Positions 7,510-14,240 of a stretch of DNA of 25,265 nt are shown here, piece after piece (positions within the stretch are counted from its first letter, which is position 1; each line of letters starts with the position of its first letter). The notes beneath the pieces were generated by a model. It ran no database searches. It saw nothing but the letters and a program-made list of their open reading frames with translations, and was not told where the DNA came from. The DNA comes from Parcubacteria group bacterium CG_4_9_14_0_2_um_filter_35_11 (GTDB lineage Bacteria > Patescibacteriota > Minisyncoccia > Minisyncoccales > GCA-002788555), in NCBI GenBank assembly GCA_002788555.1, contig PFRL01000055.1, forward strand, positions 1-25,265. The letters run 5' to 3'. The translations under genes were made by a program, and so were the position numbers.

Positions 7510-8736
7510 TTATTTGGTACTTATCTTAGCGAACCGCCTTTTACCGACTTTTATAACCATTTTTTCTTTGATTGTAATCTTCTCCCTCCAATCTTCCATA
7601 ACTTTACCATCTATTTCTACTCCCTTTTGCAAAATTAGTCTTTTTGCTTCACTTTTTGATTTAGCGAACTTTAAATCAATCAGAAGATTAACTAAAGGAT
7701 AGAATTTGTGAGGAATAATAAAAATTGGCATTTTAGAAGGGACTTTTTTCTTTTTGAAAACTTGTTCAAATTCTCTCTTAGCAATTTTTGAACTTTTTTC
7801 TCCATGGTAGAGAGCCACTATCTCTTGGGCCAATTTTGCTTTAACTTTGGCAGGGTTTATCTTTTTCATCTTTAGTAATTTTTCTATTCTTTGAATCTCT
7901 CTGCCAGGAACCTCGGTACATAACTCAAAACAGGTAATTATTACTTCGTCAGGCAAAGCCATTACTTTGCCATATATTTCTGGGGCTGAGTTATCAAGAG
8001 CAATAAAATTGCCTTCACTTTTGGACATTAATTTCTTTTTAGTTTTTGGATTGACAAGAAGCTTAGTTGCAATCACCAATTTTTCTCTTTTCTGATAAAT
8101 TTTTACCAGGTCTCTACCTATAAGCATATTAAATGTCTGGTCGTTCCCGCCAATCTCAATATCAGCATTTAGCGCTACCGAGTCATAACCTTGTAAAAGA
8201 GGGTATAAAAATTCATGGAGATAAATTTCTTTTCCTTCTTTTATTCTTTTTTGGAACATATCTCTTTTTATCAGCTTACCAATGGTAATTTTTGAGGTAA
8301 GACCAATTATTTTTTCGAAGGTTAATTTCGAAAGCCATCTGCTATTGAATTTTATTTCTACCGGATTTTCTTTGGAATAAAAATCTAAAATCCTTCCTGC
8401 CTGATGTTCATAACTCTTACAATTGTAGAGAATATCTTTTTTGAGCATTGCCTTCCTTAATGACAATCTGCCTGTCGGATCGCCAATCTGGGCTGTAAAA
8501 TCTCCAGTTAAAAAGACAACTTTGTGCCCCAGCTGTTGAAATTTCTTTAATAAAAGAAAATTGGTAGAGTGGCCGAGATGTAATTTTGGTCCGGTAGGAT
8601 CAATACCAATATAAATAGTTAATCTTCTTCCGGAAGCTAAAAATCTTTTCAAAGCTACCTTTGAAGGCCAGATTTTCTCAATATAACGAGAAGAGAGAAT
8701 TTCTTCTATTGTTTTAGGACTGCCATCTATTTTCAT
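7510..8736 (-). CDS. tyrS: Tyrosyl-tRNA synthetase
   Basis: This class I aminoacyl-tRNA synthetase charges tRNA-Tyr. From the ATG at 8734-8736 the product has 408 residues, beginning MKIDGSPKTIEEIL. The Rossmann catalytic domain carries HLGH at 53-56 (HIGH motif), followed by TGDFTAQIGDPTGR, the tyrosine-recognition region GYDSVALNADIEIGGNDQ, and the class I signature LMSKSEGN (KMSKS loop). The C-terminus has an S4-like RNA-binding segment (AKSKSEAKRLILQKGVEIDG). An ATG 16 codons upstream would add a hydrophobic stretch atypical for TyrS, and a TATAAT box (8787-8792) would place the transcript start past that codon, so I chose the shorter form. Confidence 0.95.
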   Translation of the reverse strand: MKIDGSPKTIEEILSSRYIEKIWPSKVALKRFLASGRRLTIYIGIDPTGPKLHLGHSTNFLLLKKFQQLGHKVVFLTGDFTAQIGDPTGRLSLRKAMLKKDILYNCKSYEHQAGRILDFYSKENPVEIKFNSRWLSKLTFEKIIGLTSKITIGKLIKRDMFQKRIKEGKEIYLHEFLYPLLQGYDSVALNADIEIGGNDQTFNMLIGRDLVKIYQKREKLVIATKLLVNPKTKKKLMSKSEGNFIALDNSAPEIYGKVMALPDEVIITCFELCTEVPGREIQRIEKLLKMKKINPAKVKAKLAQEIVALYHGEKSSKIAKREFEQVFKKKKVPSKMPIFIIPHKFYPLVNLLIDLKFAKSKSEAKRLILQKGVEIDGKVMEDWREKITIKEKMVIKVGKRRFAKISTK

Positions 8737-8786
8737 AGTAAAATTGATAAGGAAATTGATTTCTATAATTATAAATGATAGCATAA

Positions 8787-8792
8787 ATTATA
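8787..8792 (-). promoter_or_regulatory. Possible -10 box for tyrS
   Basis: A perfect TATAAT lies on the minus strand 50 bp upstream of the chosen tyrS start and downstream of a terminator-like hairpin (8809-8836), where a new transcript would be expected to begin. I found no convincing -35 box at the right distance, so this is a weak call. Confidence 0.4.
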
Positions 8793-8808
8793 CTTTTGAC
8801 CAATAATT

Positions 8809-8836
8809 AAAAACCCCATTTTGATATAGCGGGGGT
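8809..8836 (-). terminator. Terminator-like hairpin after the tRNA genes
   Basis: On the minus strand ACCCC (8832-8836) pairs with GGGGT (8813-8817) across a loop of about 14 bases and is followed by a T run (complement of 8809-8812) and more AT. It would end the tRNA transcript before tyrS. The stem is only five pairs with a large loop, so strength is uncertain. Confidence 0.45.
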
Positions 8837-8869
8837 AAGAAATTTAATCTTTTTGTGGGAAATTCTAAA

Positions 8870-8888
8870 CTTTGCGCTTTGCGCAAAG
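8870..8888. repeat. Perfect 8-bp hairpin beside a GC-rich stretch
   Basis: CTTTGCGC, the loop TTT and GCGCAAAG form a perfect stem. On the minus strand it is followed by TTTAGAATTT, so it could act as a terminator or 3' processing signal for the tRNA transcript. The next 45 bp (8889-8935) are GC-rich and repetitive (CCGAGCCGAGCAGCGAAGCC), unlike the AT-rich surroundings. I found no gene in 8889-8949. Confidence 0.5.
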
Positions 8889-8949
8889 CCACCGAGCCGA
8901 GCAGCGAAGCCGCGAGGCAATCCTCTCATCAAACGGCGAAAGTTGCGAT

Positions 8950-9023
8950 TGGTGGACCCGCGGGGACTTGAACCCCGGACTCATCCATGCCATGGATGCG
9001 TGTTACCACTATACCACGGGCCC
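8950..9023 (-). tRNA. tRNA-Ala (anticodon GGC)
   Basis: The minus strand folds into a cloverleaf. The acceptor GGGCCCG pairs with CGGGTCC and includes G3:U70, the alanine identity pair. The D arm has an AGTGGTAA loop with an imperfect stem. The anticodon stem CATCC/GGATG holds the loop ATGGCAT (anticodon GGC), the variable loop is AGTC, and the T arm is CGGGG-TTCAAGT-CCCCG. The discriminator is A, followed by an encoded CCA (complement of 8950-8952). The anticodon and G3:U70 agree on alanine. Confidence 0.95.
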
Positions 9024-9056
9024 TCTTCGCTTCACTCAGAGTAGACTACAAGTTCA

Positions 9057-9087
9057 CACTGAGGTGGTCTCTAAGACCACCGAAGTG
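9057..9087. repeat. Hairpin between the two tRNA genes
   Basis: GGTGGTCT (9063-9070), the loop CTA and AGACCACC (9074-9081) form a perfect 8-bp stem. Beyond opposed GA steps, CACT (9057-9060) and AGTG (9084-9087) pair again, giving a stem interrupted by tandem G-A mismatches. The outer pairs include the last two bases of tRNA-Arg. There is no T run, so it is more likely a processing structure than a terminator. Confidence 0.55.
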
Positions 9088-9160
9088 CCCCCAGGAGGAC
9101 TCGAACCTCCAACCTTTCCCTTAGGACGGGACTGCTCTAATCCAATTGAGCTACGGGGGC
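9086..9160 (-). tRNA. tRNA-Arg (anticodon CCU)
   Basis: The minus strand gives the acceptor GCCCCCG/TGGGGGC, the D arm GCTC-AATTGGATTA-GAGC, an anticodon stem of four good pairs plus one mismatch (GTCCC/GGGAA) with the loop GTCCTAA (anticodon CCT), a 5-base variable loop, and the T arm GGAGG-TTCGAGT-CCTCC. The discriminator is A. CCA is not encoded (ACTTC follows), unlike in the neighbouring tRNA-Ala, so the 3' end would need a CCA-adding enzyme. It starts 11 bp after the stop codon of the upstream helix-turn-helix gene. Confidence 0.95.
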
Positions 9161-9171
9161 TTATTTATTAA

Positions 9172-9798
9172 TTAACGTTTTATAATTTTCTCTTCGTAGA
9201 ATTGATCAATTAATGATTGAATTAACTTCAAAAAATTACCTCCCTTTTTTATAGTTATTCTGCACATTCCATATTTAGTTTTACCTCTCGTACTCCCATC
9301 GTTAAATCTTATAATAAATCTATGCTTTGGAATTCTAGTAATTTTAGACCAATAATTTAAACATTCGGACCTATTCATACCAGAGAATATCCTCAAAGTT
9401 GGTTTAATATCTTTTTCTTGTACATTGAATACCTTTCTTAATACAAATAAGTAAGTTTGAATCATTCTTCCATCTGAATTAATGAATTCGCAACTTCTCT
9501 TACTCCCCTCTCCCCAGTACAGTATAGAGACAACGATAGCAAGCTCTCGATATTCGCCTCGCAATAATTCTTGGGCACGATCTCGCGCTTTTTGCCAATA
9601 AATTTTTGTTCGTTTTGCGCTCCCTCCTTGTTTAGCTTTTAATATAGGAATATATTTCGGCACAACTCTCACGCCTTGAATATGATACCATACGGTAGTT
9701 TTAGGTATGGATAGCTCTGCGACTAATTCATTAATACTATATCCTTTTCTTCTTAACTGTTCTAATTTTTTTATCTTATCTGTTGAATGAACTCTCAT
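9172..9798 (-). CDS. Helix-turn-helix protein with possible LAGLIDADG-like endonuclease domain
   Basis: The 208-residue product has an N-terminal helix-turn-helix (about residues 8-40: LEQLRRKGYSINELV, then IPKTTVWYHI), a basic linker, and a C-terminal domain. That domain begins VSILYWGEGSKRSCEFINSDG, continues through a helix (YLFVLRKVF), and ends with FNDGSTRGKTKYG and ITIKKGG strands. The pattern of a short helix ending in GEG, then an N-S-D/N-T-D turn and a long helix resembles LAGLIDADG homing-endonuclease repeats, where the acidic residue of the helix end binds metal. I do not recognise a named family, so this is inference. It lies between a truncated tRNA-Arg fragment and intact tRNA-Arg. 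An 11-bp palindrome (GTGTATCACAC, 9806-9816) just upstream could be an autoregulatory operator. TATAAT (9800-9805) lies 1 base before the ATG, so the transcript may be leaderless or the start may be elsewhere. Confidence 0.65.
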   Translation of the reverse strand: MRVHSTDKIKKLEQLRRKGYSINELVAELSIPKTTVWYHIQGVRVVPKYIPILKAKQGGSAKRTKIYWQKARDRAQELLRGEYRELAIVVSILYWGEGSKRSCEFINSDGRMIQTYLFVLRKVFNVQEKDIKPTLRIFSGMNRSECLNYWSKITRIPKHRFIIRFNDGSTRGKTKYGMCRITIKKGGNFLKLIQSLIDQFYEEKIIKR

Positions 9799-9843
9799 TA
9801 TTATAGTGTATCACACAAACTAGAAAGAGCCAATGTCTTATTA

Positions 9844-9893
9844 TTAGAAGTTCGATGTTCTATTCGAAGTTCTATCCGTTGAACTACGAGAGC
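9844..9893 (-). pseudogene. 5' half of a tRNA-Arg(UCU), fused to the end of the MscS gene
   Basis: The minus strand reads GCTCTCG (acceptor 1-7), TA, GTTC-AACGGATA-GAAC (perfect D arm), then a 12-base imperfect tandem repeat (9850-9861 and 9862-9873, 10 of 12 identical), then CTTCTAA, a standard anticodon loop with UCU. If one repeat unit is removed, the bases between D stem and anticodon loop number exactly the expected six (one plus a 5-base stem strand, TCGAA). Beyond the loop the sequence no longer matches a tRNA: there is no TTCGA partner strand, T arm or CGAGAGC acceptor end nearby. The fragment also encodes the last 17 residues and stop of the MscS reading frame. Confidence 0.65.
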
Positions 9894-10437
9894 GAGACCT
9901 TAAAATCTCCTTGCCCTTACTTAAATTAGAAACAATAGTTATCTGGTCGTTTGGTATATAATGAAGACTATCTTCTTTATCTCTTATCGCTGTTTTCCGC
10001 AAAGTGAAATCCTCAACTTTTCCTTCTATATTTCCAATTTTGACTTTATCTCCTACCCGAAATTGGTCCTCAATTAAAATAAAAATCCCAGAAATATAAG
10101 CCTTAACTAAGGTCTGTGAGCCAAAACCTACTGCCACACCGATAATCCCAGCGCCGGTTAAAAGCGGGGTGATATTCACTCCAAATTCATCCAAAATCAT
10201 AAAAAGGACTACAAAGATTATTAAAATTCGCAAGGCATTGGTCAAAAGTTCATATAAGGTCTTGGTTCTTTTTTGAATTGCCTCTCCGTCTCTTATCTCG
10301 TATTTTTTCTCAGTGATTTTTTTTATCCATTTTTCTCCGAATTTCTTGAAAAAATGATAAAGAAAATAGCCAGAGACAGCAATGACTAAGATTTTTATTC
10401 CCGAAACGAAAAACCATTCCAAAAAATCTATTTCCAT
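9844..10437 (-). CDS. Small-conductance mechanosensitive channel (MscS), C-terminally truncated
   Basis: The 197-residue product has membrane segments at about 10-30 and 62-83, then the Gly/Ala-rich pore helix TM3 (TPLLTGAGIIGVAVGFGSQT, 90-109), and the MscS beta domain (DQFRVGDKVKIGNIEGKVEDFTLRKTAIR, then IPNDQITIVSNLSKG). Standard MscS proteins are about 270-290 residues, with an alpha-beta cage domain after this point. Here the domain is missing: after KGKEIL (residue 179) the protein runs into RSRSRSSTDRTSNRTSNF, which is a translated tRNA fragment (9844-9893). The pore and beta ring are intact, so a channel may still form, but vestibule assembly is doubtful. It starts 3 bp after trxB stops, at the end of the hydrogenase locus. 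Confidence 0.85.
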   Translation of the reverse strand: MEIDFLEWFFVSGIKILVIAVSGYFLYHFFKKFGEKWIKKITEKKYEIRDGEAIQKRTKTLYELLTNALRILIIFVVLFMILDEFGVNITPLLTGAGIIGVAVGFGSQTLVKAYISGIFILIEDQFRVGDKVKIGNIEGKVEDFTLRKTAIRDKEDSLHYIPNDQITIVSNLSKGKEILRSRSRSSTDRTSNRTSNF

Positions 10438-10440
10438 AAC

Positions 10441-11373
10441 TTAAGTTTTTAATTTTTTAAGATACCTATAAGCCGAGAGGGCAGCTTTGGCTCCTTCACC
10501 GGCAGCAATTACTACTTGTTTATATTCTACATCACTGGCATCCCCAGCAGCAAAAAGACCTGGCATTGTTGTTTCGCAGGTTCTGAGATTAATTTCAATC
10601 TCATCTAACTTATTAATCAAATGATCAAACTTCACCAAATCTTTTACAAAAGAGGTGGCCGGGCGAGAACCAATTTCGACAAAAACCCCTTCGACATCTA
10701 TGGATTTCTTTTCCTTCAATTTTAAATCTTGATAAACTACCGAATTCACAAATTTATCTCCTCTTATTTCTTTCAAGAGAGCATTAGTTATGACTTCTAT
10801 TTTTCCTGTCTTTTTTGCCTTTTCCTGATTAGCCTCAAAGGCCTTCACTGCTGATCCATATTCTAAAATATAAATTTTTTTAGCAAAACCTGCTAAAAAC
10901 AAGGCTGCTTCAAAGCCAGCATTCCCTCCTCCGATTACGGCCACGCTCTTTCTTTTAAAGAGTGGCCCGTCGCAGGTCGTACAATAGCTCACTCCTTTGC
11001 CAATAAATTCTCTTTCTCCCGGAACTTTTAACGGCCTTGGGTCTACTCCGGAAGCAACAATTACTGCCTTTGATTGATACTCTTTTTTGTTCTCAGTAAG
11101 AATCTTAAAATTTTCGTTAGTCTTCCTTACTCTTACTACTATCTCTTTTTTGGTATCAATTTTAAATTTTTCAAGATGCACTTTAAATCTTTGGAGCAAG
11201 TCTGCCCCTGAAATTTCTGAAAAACCAGGGTAGTTTTCAACCGGCACAGTCTTCCTGGCTATTTGTCCACCAAACTCTTTAGTAATTAATAAAGTTTTTA
11301 GATTTTGCCTCGCCCCGTAAATTCCCGCAGTAATACCCGCGGGGCCTCCCCCGATTATAATTAAGTCATACAT
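10441..11373 (-). CDS. trxB: Thioredoxin-reductase-like flavoprotein with NADH-type signature
   Basis: This flavin disulfide reductase of 310 residues has FAD-binding IIGGGPAGITAGIYGARQ (6-23), the redox-active CTTC (Cys131, Cys134) within YCTTCDGP, a second dinucleotide fold VAVIGGGNAG (144-153), and a C-terminal FAD motif AAGDASD. In NADPH-dependent TrxB the second fold is followed by an HRRxxFRA motif. Here the place is taken by ILEYGSAVKAFEANQEK, with Glu171 at the strand end, closely resembling the AhpF version (LEFAPEMKA). That predicts NADH rather than NADPH as the nucleotide. It begins 21 bp after the hydrogenase large-subunit gene and is probably cotranscribed with it. It could simply reduce thioredoxin, or it could be an electron partner of the hydrogenase. 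Confidence 0.93.
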   Translation of the reverse strand: MYDLIIIGGGPAGITAGIYGARQNLKTLLITKEFGGQIARKTVPVENYPGFSEISGADLLQRFKVHLEKFKIDTKKEIVVRVRKTNENFKILTENKKEYQSKAVIVASGVDPRPLKVPGEREFIGKGVSYCTTCDGPLFKRKSVAVIGGGNAGFEAALFLAGFAKKIYILEYGSAVKAFEANQEKAKKTGKIEVITNALLKEIRGDKFVNSVVYQDLKLKEKKSIDVEGVFVEIGSRPATSFVKDLVKFDHLINKLDEIEINLRTCETTMPGLFAAGDASDVEYKQVVIAAGEGAKAALSAYRYLKKLKT

Positions 11374-11394
11374 AGTTGTTTGCTATTAGTTATT

Positions 11395-12672
11395 TTAATG
11401 GGTAGCACAAGAGATGCAAGGATCGTAAGCCCGGATGAGGGCTCGAATTTTTCTTATTCTCTCATCTGGTGAGACCTTTAAAAGATTACCAAGATAAACT
11501 TTCAGGTCCTCTTCAAGATTGTTTAAAAATTGAGCAGTAGGGGTAATAATATCACAATCTAAAATTCTACCATTTGTATCAACCTCAAAATAAGTGAAAA
11601 GGGTGCCTCTTGGTGCTTCCATTGCCGAGAGACTACTTCCTTTTTGAATTTTTAATTTAAAAGGTCTTTCTTTCAAATCTTGCTTTAAAATTTCCTGGAT
11701 TAATTTTCCTATTTTTTTAAGAAAATGCAGAATTTCTATTGTCTGACAAAAAAGATTATAGAAAGTATTCTCAAAGAATTTTTCACTTGTTAGATTATGA
11801 TTTTTAAAAAAAATCCCAAGACTTTTTTTTGCTTCGTCAGACAACAAATCTTGATTATTTTTAATTCTGGCAATGGCTCCGAGCATATAAGGCTTACCTA
11901 GGTGTTTTACCCTTTTAACTGGTGGCCTTCTAAGGTCCTCTTCTATTTTACTTGAAAAGAAATCACCGATAGAGAAGGTTTTTGGGGTAAGAATATACTC
12001 TCCTTGGTAAAAGGCATATTCCTTCTTCGGAGAGAGAGAAACGAAATTTGTTTTTCTTTGAAGAGAAGGGTAAGAAAGATTTTGAAAGGTTTTTACTAAA
12101 AATAAAGCGGCATCGTAAACCTCACTTAAATCTTTAGAGAGTTTTTGAATGTCTCTTTTATCGGGTAATTTGGAAAAACCTCCGATTTGAGGCCTCATAG
12201 GATGGATTGCTCTTCCACCGATTATTTCAGTTACTCTTAAAGAAAATTCTCTTATTTTTAGAGCGGCTCTTGCTTCTTTTTTAAATCTTTTCATTAAGTC
12301 TAAATCATTTTCGATATTGAAAAAATCAGGTAAGGCAAGAAAAAAAAGATGGAGAGCATGACTCTGGATAATCTGAGCAGCCAACAACAATTTCCTCAAA
12401 AGCGTGGTTAAAGACGAGGGTTTTACTTCTAAGGTATTCTCCAGGGCCCGACAGGCATTTAAAATATGAACAACCGGACAAATTCCGCAAATTCTGGAGA
12501 CAACTATCGGTACTTCCTCTACTCTTCTTCCAATTAAGATTCCTTCAATCTGACGAAGTCCCAATAAAGTCTGGAGTCTTAATTTCTCAATTTTCCCATC
12601 CCGACTTACCTCTGCCCAAAAACCGGCTTCTCCTTCGATTTTATGAATATGAGGAATAATAATTTTTTTCAT
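11395..12672 (-). CDS. [NiFe] hydrogenase large (catalytic) subunit, no C-terminal extension
   Basis: This subunit carries the Ni-Fe(CN)2CO centre that splits or forms H2. The 425-residue product has HIHKIEGEAGF near the N-terminus, the L1 motif RICGICPVVH (60-69; Cys62 and Cys65 as metal ligands) and the L2 motif DPCISCATH (417-425; Cys419 and Cys422). The protein stops directly after His425. Most large subunits carry a C-terminal peptide removed by a dedicated protease after metal insertion; none is encoded here. The general look is of the cytoplasmic group 3 type (sulfhydrogenase or F420-non-reducing-like), but I cannot assign a subgroup by eye. The start overlaps the small-subunit stop by 4 bp (ATGA), implying translational coupling. 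Confidence 0.95.
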   Translation of the reverse strand: MKKIIIPHIHKIEGEAGFWAEVSRDGKIEKLRLQTLLGLRQIEGILIGRRVEEVPIVVSRICGICPVVHILNACRALENTLEVKPSSLTTLLRKLLLAAQIIQSHALHLFFLALPDFFNIENDLDLMKRFKKEARAALKIREFSLRVTEIIGGRAIHPMRPQIGGFSKLPDKRDIQKLSKDLSEVYDAALFLVKTFQNLSYPSLQRKTNFVSLSPKKEYAFYQGEYILTPKTFSIGDFFSSKIEEDLRRPPVKRVKHLGKPYMLGAIARIKNNQDLLSDEAKKSLGIFFKNHNLTSEKFFENTFYNLFCQTIEILHFLKKIGKLIQEILKQDLKERPFKLKIQKGSSLSAMEAPRGTLFTYFEVDTNGRILDCDIITPTAQFLNNLEEDLKVYLGNLLKVSPDERIRKIRALIRAYDPCISCATH

Positions 12673-13421
12673 AAAAATTTCTTCACATCATCTTTTATAC
12701 CAAAAATCTCAAGGTTTTCTTCGATTTCCTCCTGGGAGCGTATTCTTTTCAAAAAAATTATAAAATTCTTGGGATTGATATTTTTAAAGATGCCTCGACA
12801 ACCGTAGCACATCACTCTTGATTTTGGACAAATTGCTCTACAACCAGCAAGAGTTATTGGACCAAGACAGGGTTCTTTTTTTCTTAAAAGACAATCTTTA
12901 GTCCCGGCAAGAGGACACTCAGTACAAACTGGTTTTTGAGGAATTTCTGGGATTTTTCCCTCAACGAGCTCATTAGCTAATCGTAAAAATTCTTCCCCAT
13001 TTATTGGGCAGCCGGGTATAGAAAAATCCACTTTGACAAAATTATCGATTTCTTTAATTTCAGGATTAGCAATGTTATCAACATGTTTATAAATAATCCG
13101 AATCGTTTTCTCCTTATTCTGGTAATTTTTCATTTCGGGTATCCCTCCCAAGGCAGCACAATTGCCAAGAGCCACCAATATCTTAGCTTTCTCTCTTGCT
13201 TCTTTTAAGATTTTAAAATCATCTTTGGTAATAGGGTTTCCTTCGATAAAAGCGATATCGAAAAGGTCACATTTTAAGGACTCTTCTTCTAAAAGACTGC
13301 ACTGAGCAAGCTCGACTTTTCGCAAAAAATTAAAGAATTTTTCACCTAAGTTAAATAAAGCAAACTGACATCCTTCGCAAGAAGTTAAAGAGAAAATGGC
13401 AATTTTGGGTTTTTTTCTCAT
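12669..13421 (-). CDS. [NiFe] hydrogenase small (iron-sulfur) subunit
   Basis: This electron-transfer subunit relays electrons to and from the large subunit through iron-sulfur clusters. The 250-residue product has the proximal-cluster ligands TSCEGCQFAL (Cys15, Cys18), GNCAALGG (Cys88) and IPGCPINGEEF (Cys138). A Cys-rich C-terminal part (Cys166, 169, 177, 185, 194, 198, 205, 208) is enough for two further clusters. There is no twin-arginine signal or C-terminal membrane anchor, so the enzyme should be cytoplasmic. The pattern resembles the delta subunit of group 3 hydrogenases (HydD/MvhG-like). It overlaps the genes on both sides by 4 bp, so the three are a tight translational unit. Confidence 0.94.
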   Translation of the reverse strand: MRKKPKIAIFSLTSCEGCQFALFNLGEKFFNFLRKVELAQCSLLEEESLKCDLFDIAFIEGNPITKDDFKILKEAREKAKILVALGNCAALGGIPEMKNYQNKEKTIRIIYKHVDNIANPEIKEIDNFVKVDFSIPGCPINGEEFLRLANELVEGKIPEIPQKPVCTECPLAGTKDCLLRKKEPCLGPITLAGCRAICPKSRVMCYGCRGIFKNINPKNFIIFLKRIRSQEEIEENLEIFGIKDDVKKFL

Positions 13422-14158
13422 TGAAGATTTTTAGGATTTCTGAAACTATTTATGGTTTTTTGGGTATATTTTTTAAGATTCTTTGCCTCTTTTTTATTTA
13501 AAACTTGGATGGCATAATTCCAATGAAAGGAAACTTGGTTGCCTAATTTAATTTTTGGCAAAATGTTTTTATCCCAAATAAGATATTTCTTTTTAAGGTT
13601 GCCAAGGTGGGGCTTTTTATTAAATGTTAACGGTTGGTATTCTACCTTTATCTCGTTTTGCGCCTTATCTATTTTTCTCACCTTGCCCCAGCCAATTCGA
13701 CAAAGGTCAACTAATTTTTTAGTAAGAACTATTCTGCCAGAGACGGAGCCTATTACAAGAACGTGAAAACTATGATGGGGCTTGGACCCTGGTGGAACTG
13801 TCTTGGCTCTTAATTTGGCTTCTTTTTCTTCCAGTAAACCCTCAGTAGAAAAATCATGAACAATCATTTTTTTTAATCCAGGAGTTTTTACTTTTTCTAA
13901 GAGTTGATTACCAATCCAATAGGCCTTAACCACTCTTTTTTCAAAAGGATCCTTGATTTTGTTAGCCCTGGCAATTAATTTATAGTAAGGAAAGGCTCCC
14001 TTAAAATTTTTTAGAAGTTTTCTAATTTCCCCTTTGGGAATGTCTTTGCCAGAAATATAATCCAAAAGAATTTTCTTTGCTGTTTTTTCTTGGGGGCCAC
14101 AAAAACCGAGTCGATGGGTAACAATTCCATAAAGAGCGGCTAATTTAAGACCGGACAT
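13418..14158 (-). CDS. DUF6390-like hydrogenase-associated protein
   Basis: The 246-residue soluble protein has no recognised catalytic signature. It contains segments I associate with DUF6390: GFCGP (Cys20), FKGAFPYYKLIA, VVKAYWIGNQLL, PHHSFHVLVIG (His128, 129, 132), DLCRIGWGKV (Cys153) and VSFHWNYAIQVL (His212). The several conserved-looking His and Cys residues could bind a metal. From memory, members of that family occur in actinobacterial hydrogenase clusters; that needs a database search. Here the gene overlaps the small-subunit start by 4 bp, which strongly suggests a role in making, maturing or modulating this hydrogenase. A scaffold or nickel/iron-handling role is possible, but it is not a HycI/HyaD-type protease. 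Confidence 0.8.
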   Translation of the reverse strand: MSGLKLAALYGIVTHRLGFCGPQEKTAKKILLDYISGKDIPKGEIRKLLKNFKGAFPYYKLIARANKIKDPFEKRVVKAYWIGNQLLEKVKTPGLKKMIVHDFSTEGLLEEKEAKLRAKTVPPGSKPHHSFHVLVIGSVSGRIVLTKKLVDLCRIGWGKVRKIDKAQNEIKVEYQPLTFNKKPHLGNLKKKYLIWDKNILPKIKLGNQVSFHWNYAIQVLNKKEAKNLKKYTQKTINSFRNPKNLQ

Positions 14159-14174
14159 AAACCCAGTAGTACAA

Positions 14175-14204
14175 TTTATAATTTTAAATTCCCAAGTATC
14201 ACAA
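14175..14204 (-). promoter_or_regulatory. Possible promoter of the hydrogenase genes
   Basis: On the minus strand TTGTGA (14199-14204) and TATAAA (14175-14180) are 18 bases apart, in the 82-bp gap that is the largest between hypC and mscS. The -10 box ends 16 bp before the DUF6390-like start codon, so the leader would be very short. It is a plausible internal promoter from sequence alone. Confidence 0.35.
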
Positions 14205-14240
14205 TTATTATTCTAAATTGCACTATTGATTTTAGCATTT

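Noticed and set aside
8853..9171. Two plus-strand open frames across the tRNA genes
   Set aside because: They are antisense readings of the two tRNAs (for example DLNPGLIHAMD from tRNA-Ala) and the GC-rich spacer.
9172..9893. A group I or other intron splitting a single tRNA-Arg, with the helix-turn-helix gene inside
   Set aside because: No 3' exon completing the UCU tRNA was found. The only downstream tRNA is complete tRNA-Arg(CCU). A CGAGAGC near 9545-9551 lies inside the gene and has no T arm beside it.
13418..14158. The DUF6390-like protein as the hydrogenase maturation protease
   Set aside because: It lacks the small alpha/beta fold pattern and the Asp/His motifs of HycI/HyaD proteases, and the large subunit has no tail to cleave.
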